Assembly: GCA_937911795.1 (NCBI GenBank)
Contig: CALDPJ010000180.1
Coordinates: 1-7,784 of the forward strand
Source: an uncultured Flavobacteriales bacterium
GTDB taxonomy: Bacteria; Bacteroidota; Bacteroidia; Flavobacteriales_D; SKUL01
Length of the DNA: 7,784 nucleotides
Direction of reading: 5' to 3'
Shown: in pieces, positions 6,281 to 7,784 of the stretch
Layout of the letters: every line of letters begins with the position of its first letter
Position numbering within the stretch: the first letter of the stretch is position 1
Notes under the pieces: generated by a model
Seen by the model: the letters and a program-made list of their open reading frames with translations, nothing else
Databases searched by the model: none
What the model was told of the DNA's origin: nothing
Program-made: the position numbers and the translations under genes

Positions 6281-7444
6281 TCAGTACAAGAATCCGGCAG
6301 CCCAAAGCGGAAGTATCTTGCCATATCCCACTTCAATTTGATCCTTCACGATATACGAATTGTTCGTCTGATCAATTTGTTTCTTCTCTTTGTTTCTCCC
6401 GCCGATTTCGAAAGTAGCGCCATTCTGAAAAAAATCACCTTTCGTTGAAGGGAGCTCCGGATTTCCACAGGCCGCAAGTTGAGAGGCAAAGAATGTTTCC
6501 CGGATATTGCCGGTGTCGGGTCGGGAGGAAATGGCATGGATGAGATTGGTGTTGTCCAGATATAATTTGTCTGCTTTGCCCAAAGTGCGAAGGCTTTTAC
6601 CATGAGTGTTAAGCATTCTTATCAATCCGGCTCGTTCCATATAGCCAAAATATTCCGGCAGTAGCCGTGGTGAAATCTCCGTCAATGTGGCAATTTTTGC
6701 AAGATTGGGCTTAAAAGGAACACTACCTGCCACGATCATCAATAGCCGCTTTAGTTTCTGACCGGTATGTGGTTTTAGCCCGAGATGTTTTACCAGGTCG
6801 ATATCAATTATTTTATTCATGATGCCCTGTAGCCGGACATCATAATCTGCTTCCATAAAAAAGGGATAATATCCGGATTGAAGGTAAGCAGCAAAATCTT
6901 TCAGTGGAGTATCCACTACAGGTAGCTTATTATTCAAAAAGTTCTCGAAACCAATCACCGGAAATTCTGTGCCCCGCGTAAAATTCAGATACTCCCGAAA
7001 AGACATTCCTTTAAAGTCATAAGCGATGACGCGACGGCTTAAATCAGCACTTCCATGCTGAATGTCGAGAATAGAACTCCCGGAGAAAATAACCTGAAGC
7101 TGAGGAAAGGAATCGTAAATCAACTTTATTTCGCGCGACCAATTCGGATATTGATGGATTTCATCGATGCACAGCCGGGTGCCTCCGAGTTTTACGAAAT
7201 CCTGCGCAAAGTCAAAAAGGGAGGTCGAAGAGAAATACAGATTTTCTGCGGAAACAAACAGTGAACTGTTTTCGGTGTTTTGAGCTGCGAGGTATTGAAG
7301 CATCAGCGTTGTTTTCCCGACACCCCGGGCACCCGTTATGGCAATCAGACGGTGGTCCCAGTTTATTTTAGAAAACAGATACCGCTTAAATGTATCCGGC
7401 GTTCGGGAAATCAAATTATTACTGATGCTGAATAATCCTTCCAT
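6281..7444 (-). CDS. AAA family ATPase, AAA_14/DUF4143 type
   Basis: Predicted ATP-binding protein of a family common and often multi-copy in Bacteroidota; its cellular role is not established. The ATG at 7444 gives 387 residues. Domain order: a short N-terminal segment; a P-loop ATPase with Walker A GARGVGKTT (38-46), Walker B LCIDEIH (91-97, D94 and E95), sensor-like FSGSS (120-124) and DLSRRV (134-139, possible arginine finger); a middle helical, winged-helix-like region (about 205-285); and a DUF4143-type C-terminus with GNIRETFFASQL (312-323), GDFFQNGATFEIGG (336-349) and the final LPLWAAGFLY. The D337, E346 and K352 pattern resembles a PD-(D/E)XK nuclease fold, which I infer only from motif spacing. 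All parts are present, so it should be functional. Two palindromes and a -7 box lie directly upstream. Related proteins are sometimes discussed as toxin-like or DNA-handling accessory ATPases; the sequence does not settle this. Confidence 0.85.
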   Translation of the reverse strand: MEGLFSISNNLISRTPDTFKRYLFSKINWDHRLIAITGARGVGKTTLMLQYLAAQNTENSSLFVSAENLYFSSTSLFDFAQDFVKLGGTRLCIDEIHQYPNWSREIKLIYDSFPQLQVIFSGSSILDIQHGSADLSRRVIAYDFKGMSFREYLNFTRGTEFPVIGFENFLNNKLPVVDTPLKDFAAYLQSGYYPFFMEADYDVRLQGIMNKIIDIDLVKHLGLKPHTGQKLKRLLMIVAGSVPFKPNLAKIATLTEISPRLLPEYFGYMERAGLIRMLNTHGKSLRTLGKADKLYLDNTNLIHAISSRPDTGNIRETFFASQLAACGNPELPSTKGDFFQNGATFEIGGRNKEKKQIDQTNNSYIVKDQIEVGYGKILPLWAAGFLY

Positions 7445-7449
7445 GCAAA

Positions 7450-7457
7450 CAAAAGTA
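7450..7457 (-). promoter_or_regulatory. Perfect -7 box immediately before the ATPase start
   Basis: On the minus strand TACTTTTG matches the Bacteroidota -7 consensus TAnnTTTG exactly. Only five bases (TTTGC) separate it from the ATG at 7444. Because the -7 element usually ends about 4 bases before the start of transcription, the mRNA would begin at or within a base or two of the ATG, i.e. leaderless. The -33 region, near 7479, has no good TTTG; it is instead covered by one of two palindromes. Confidence 0.5.
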
Positions 7458-7465
7458 GTAAACTA

Positions 7466-7479
7466 TTCACTACAGTGAA
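7466..7479. promoter_or_regulatory. Palindrome I, candidate operator
   Basis: TTCACT-AC-AGTGAA is a perfect 6+6 inverted repeat with a two-base centre. It lies about 20 to 33 bases upstream of the inferred transcription start of the ATPase gene, so a bound protein would cover the -33 region. A two-base loop is too small for a good RNA hairpin, which favours a binding site for a dimeric protein. Confidence 0.5.
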
Positions 7480-7498
7480 CGAAATCGACATAAAAATG

Positions 7499-7512
7499 TT
7501 CAGTGTACTGAA
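7499..7512. promoter_or_regulatory. Palindrome II, candidate operator
   Basis: TTCAGT-GT-ACTGAA has the same architecture as palindrome I. The centres are 33 bases apart, close to three turns of DNA, so both would face the same side of the helix. The fifth base of each arm differs between the two copies (C versus G), but the partner arm changes with it, which keeps the symmetry. Confidence 0.5.
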
Positions 7513-7535
7513 TAAATGGGGTACTTATTGACGCA

Positions 7536-7784
7536 CTACGCCTCCGACCAAACCTTTGTGCCCTCCGTACAATTGGTACAGATATCAATTTCTGAGCGGG
7601 AGCGCAATAAACTCCTGCGGAAACCGGTGTATTCTTGGCCGTACCAGATATCCTTCAGCGATTCTTTTTTTAAATCTCCCATCCGGTGTTTGGCATCTTT
7701 GTCAAAACAACAGGGTACCACAAGCCCATCCCAGGTTACAACGCAGCCCTGCCACATCCGCCAGCACTGGTTGAGTAGTTTGTT
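7536..7784 (-). CDS. Radical SAM protein, C-terminal SPASM domain (partial, 5' end outside window)
   Basis: Only the last 82 residues are visible; the frame is open to the window edge, so the radical SAM core with its CxxxCxxC motif lies outside. The visible part has the cysteine pattern of a SPASM auxiliary iron-sulfur domain: QCWRMWQGC (C7 and C14), TWDGLVVPCCFDK (C25 and C26), then MGDLKKESLKDIWYG and a closing CTNC (C69 and C72), followed by TEGTKVWSEA and a TAG stop. Such proteins modify peptides or other substrates by radical chemistry; the substrate cannot be inferred from this fragment. An internal ATG at 7757 is not a start, because the conserved cysteines begin before it. The ATPase gene follows on the same strand after 91 bases. 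Confidence 0.85.
   Translation of the reverse strand, partial: NKLLNQCWRMWQGCVVTWDGLVVPCCFDKDAKHRMGDLKKESLKDIWYGQEYTGFRRSLLRSRSEIDICTNCTEGTKVWSEA

Noticed and set aside
5701..6336. Long open reading frame on the minus strand opposite frr
   Set aside because: It is fully antisense to the well-supported frr gene, resembles no family I know, and is best explained as a by-product of frr codon use.

Overview
The window looks like a chromosomal segment from a member of the Bacteroidota. The order rplM-rpsI-rpsB-tsf-pyrH-frr, the family-typical protein sequences (for example the S9 end KKFQFSKR and the L13 start on a GTG codon), the scarcity of Shine-Dalgarno sequences, and several promoter boxes of the TAnnTTTG type all point that way. 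The genus cannot be read from the sequence. Base composition is moderate throughout, apart from a short GCGC-rich island after tyrS.

Layout. Positions 1-97 hold promoter-like sequence for tyrS (98-1378, +), which encodes a complete tyrosyl-tRNA synthetase. A GC-rich repeat/hairpin island (1380-1430) follows. Then comes a convergent minus-strand gene (about 1436-2062) for a small secreted beta-barrel protein; it has no ATG start in frame and may carry a one-base frameshift near its start. A promoter near 2200-2231 drives the plus-strand block rplM (2278-2733) and rpsI (2743-3129). A 102-base gap with a strong stem-loop leads to rpsB (3232-4053) and tsf (4079-4912), which end at a clear intrinsic terminator (4926-4958). 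pyrH (4998-5711) and frr (5716-6279) follow with only 4 bases between them.

The right end is minus strand. A complete AAA_14/DUF4143-type ATPase (6281-7444) meets frr tail to tail with one base between the stop codons. Upstream of it lie a perfect TAnnTTTG box almost touching the ATG and two 14-base palindromes whose centres are 33 bases apart. The last feature is the C-terminal SPASM end of a radical SAM protein (7536 to beyond the window).

The central genes form one functional theme, translation: tRNA charging (TyrS), ribosomal proteins L13, S9 and S2, elongation (EF-Ts) and ribosome recycling (RRF). UMP kinase is the customary companion of tsf and frr. The beta-barrel protein, the ATPase and the radical SAM protein are unrelated accessory or envelope genes. 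I see no complete new system. The most promising unexplained signals are the paired palindromes before the ATPase, the stem-loop before rpsB, the GCGC island and the odd start of the beta-barrel gene.
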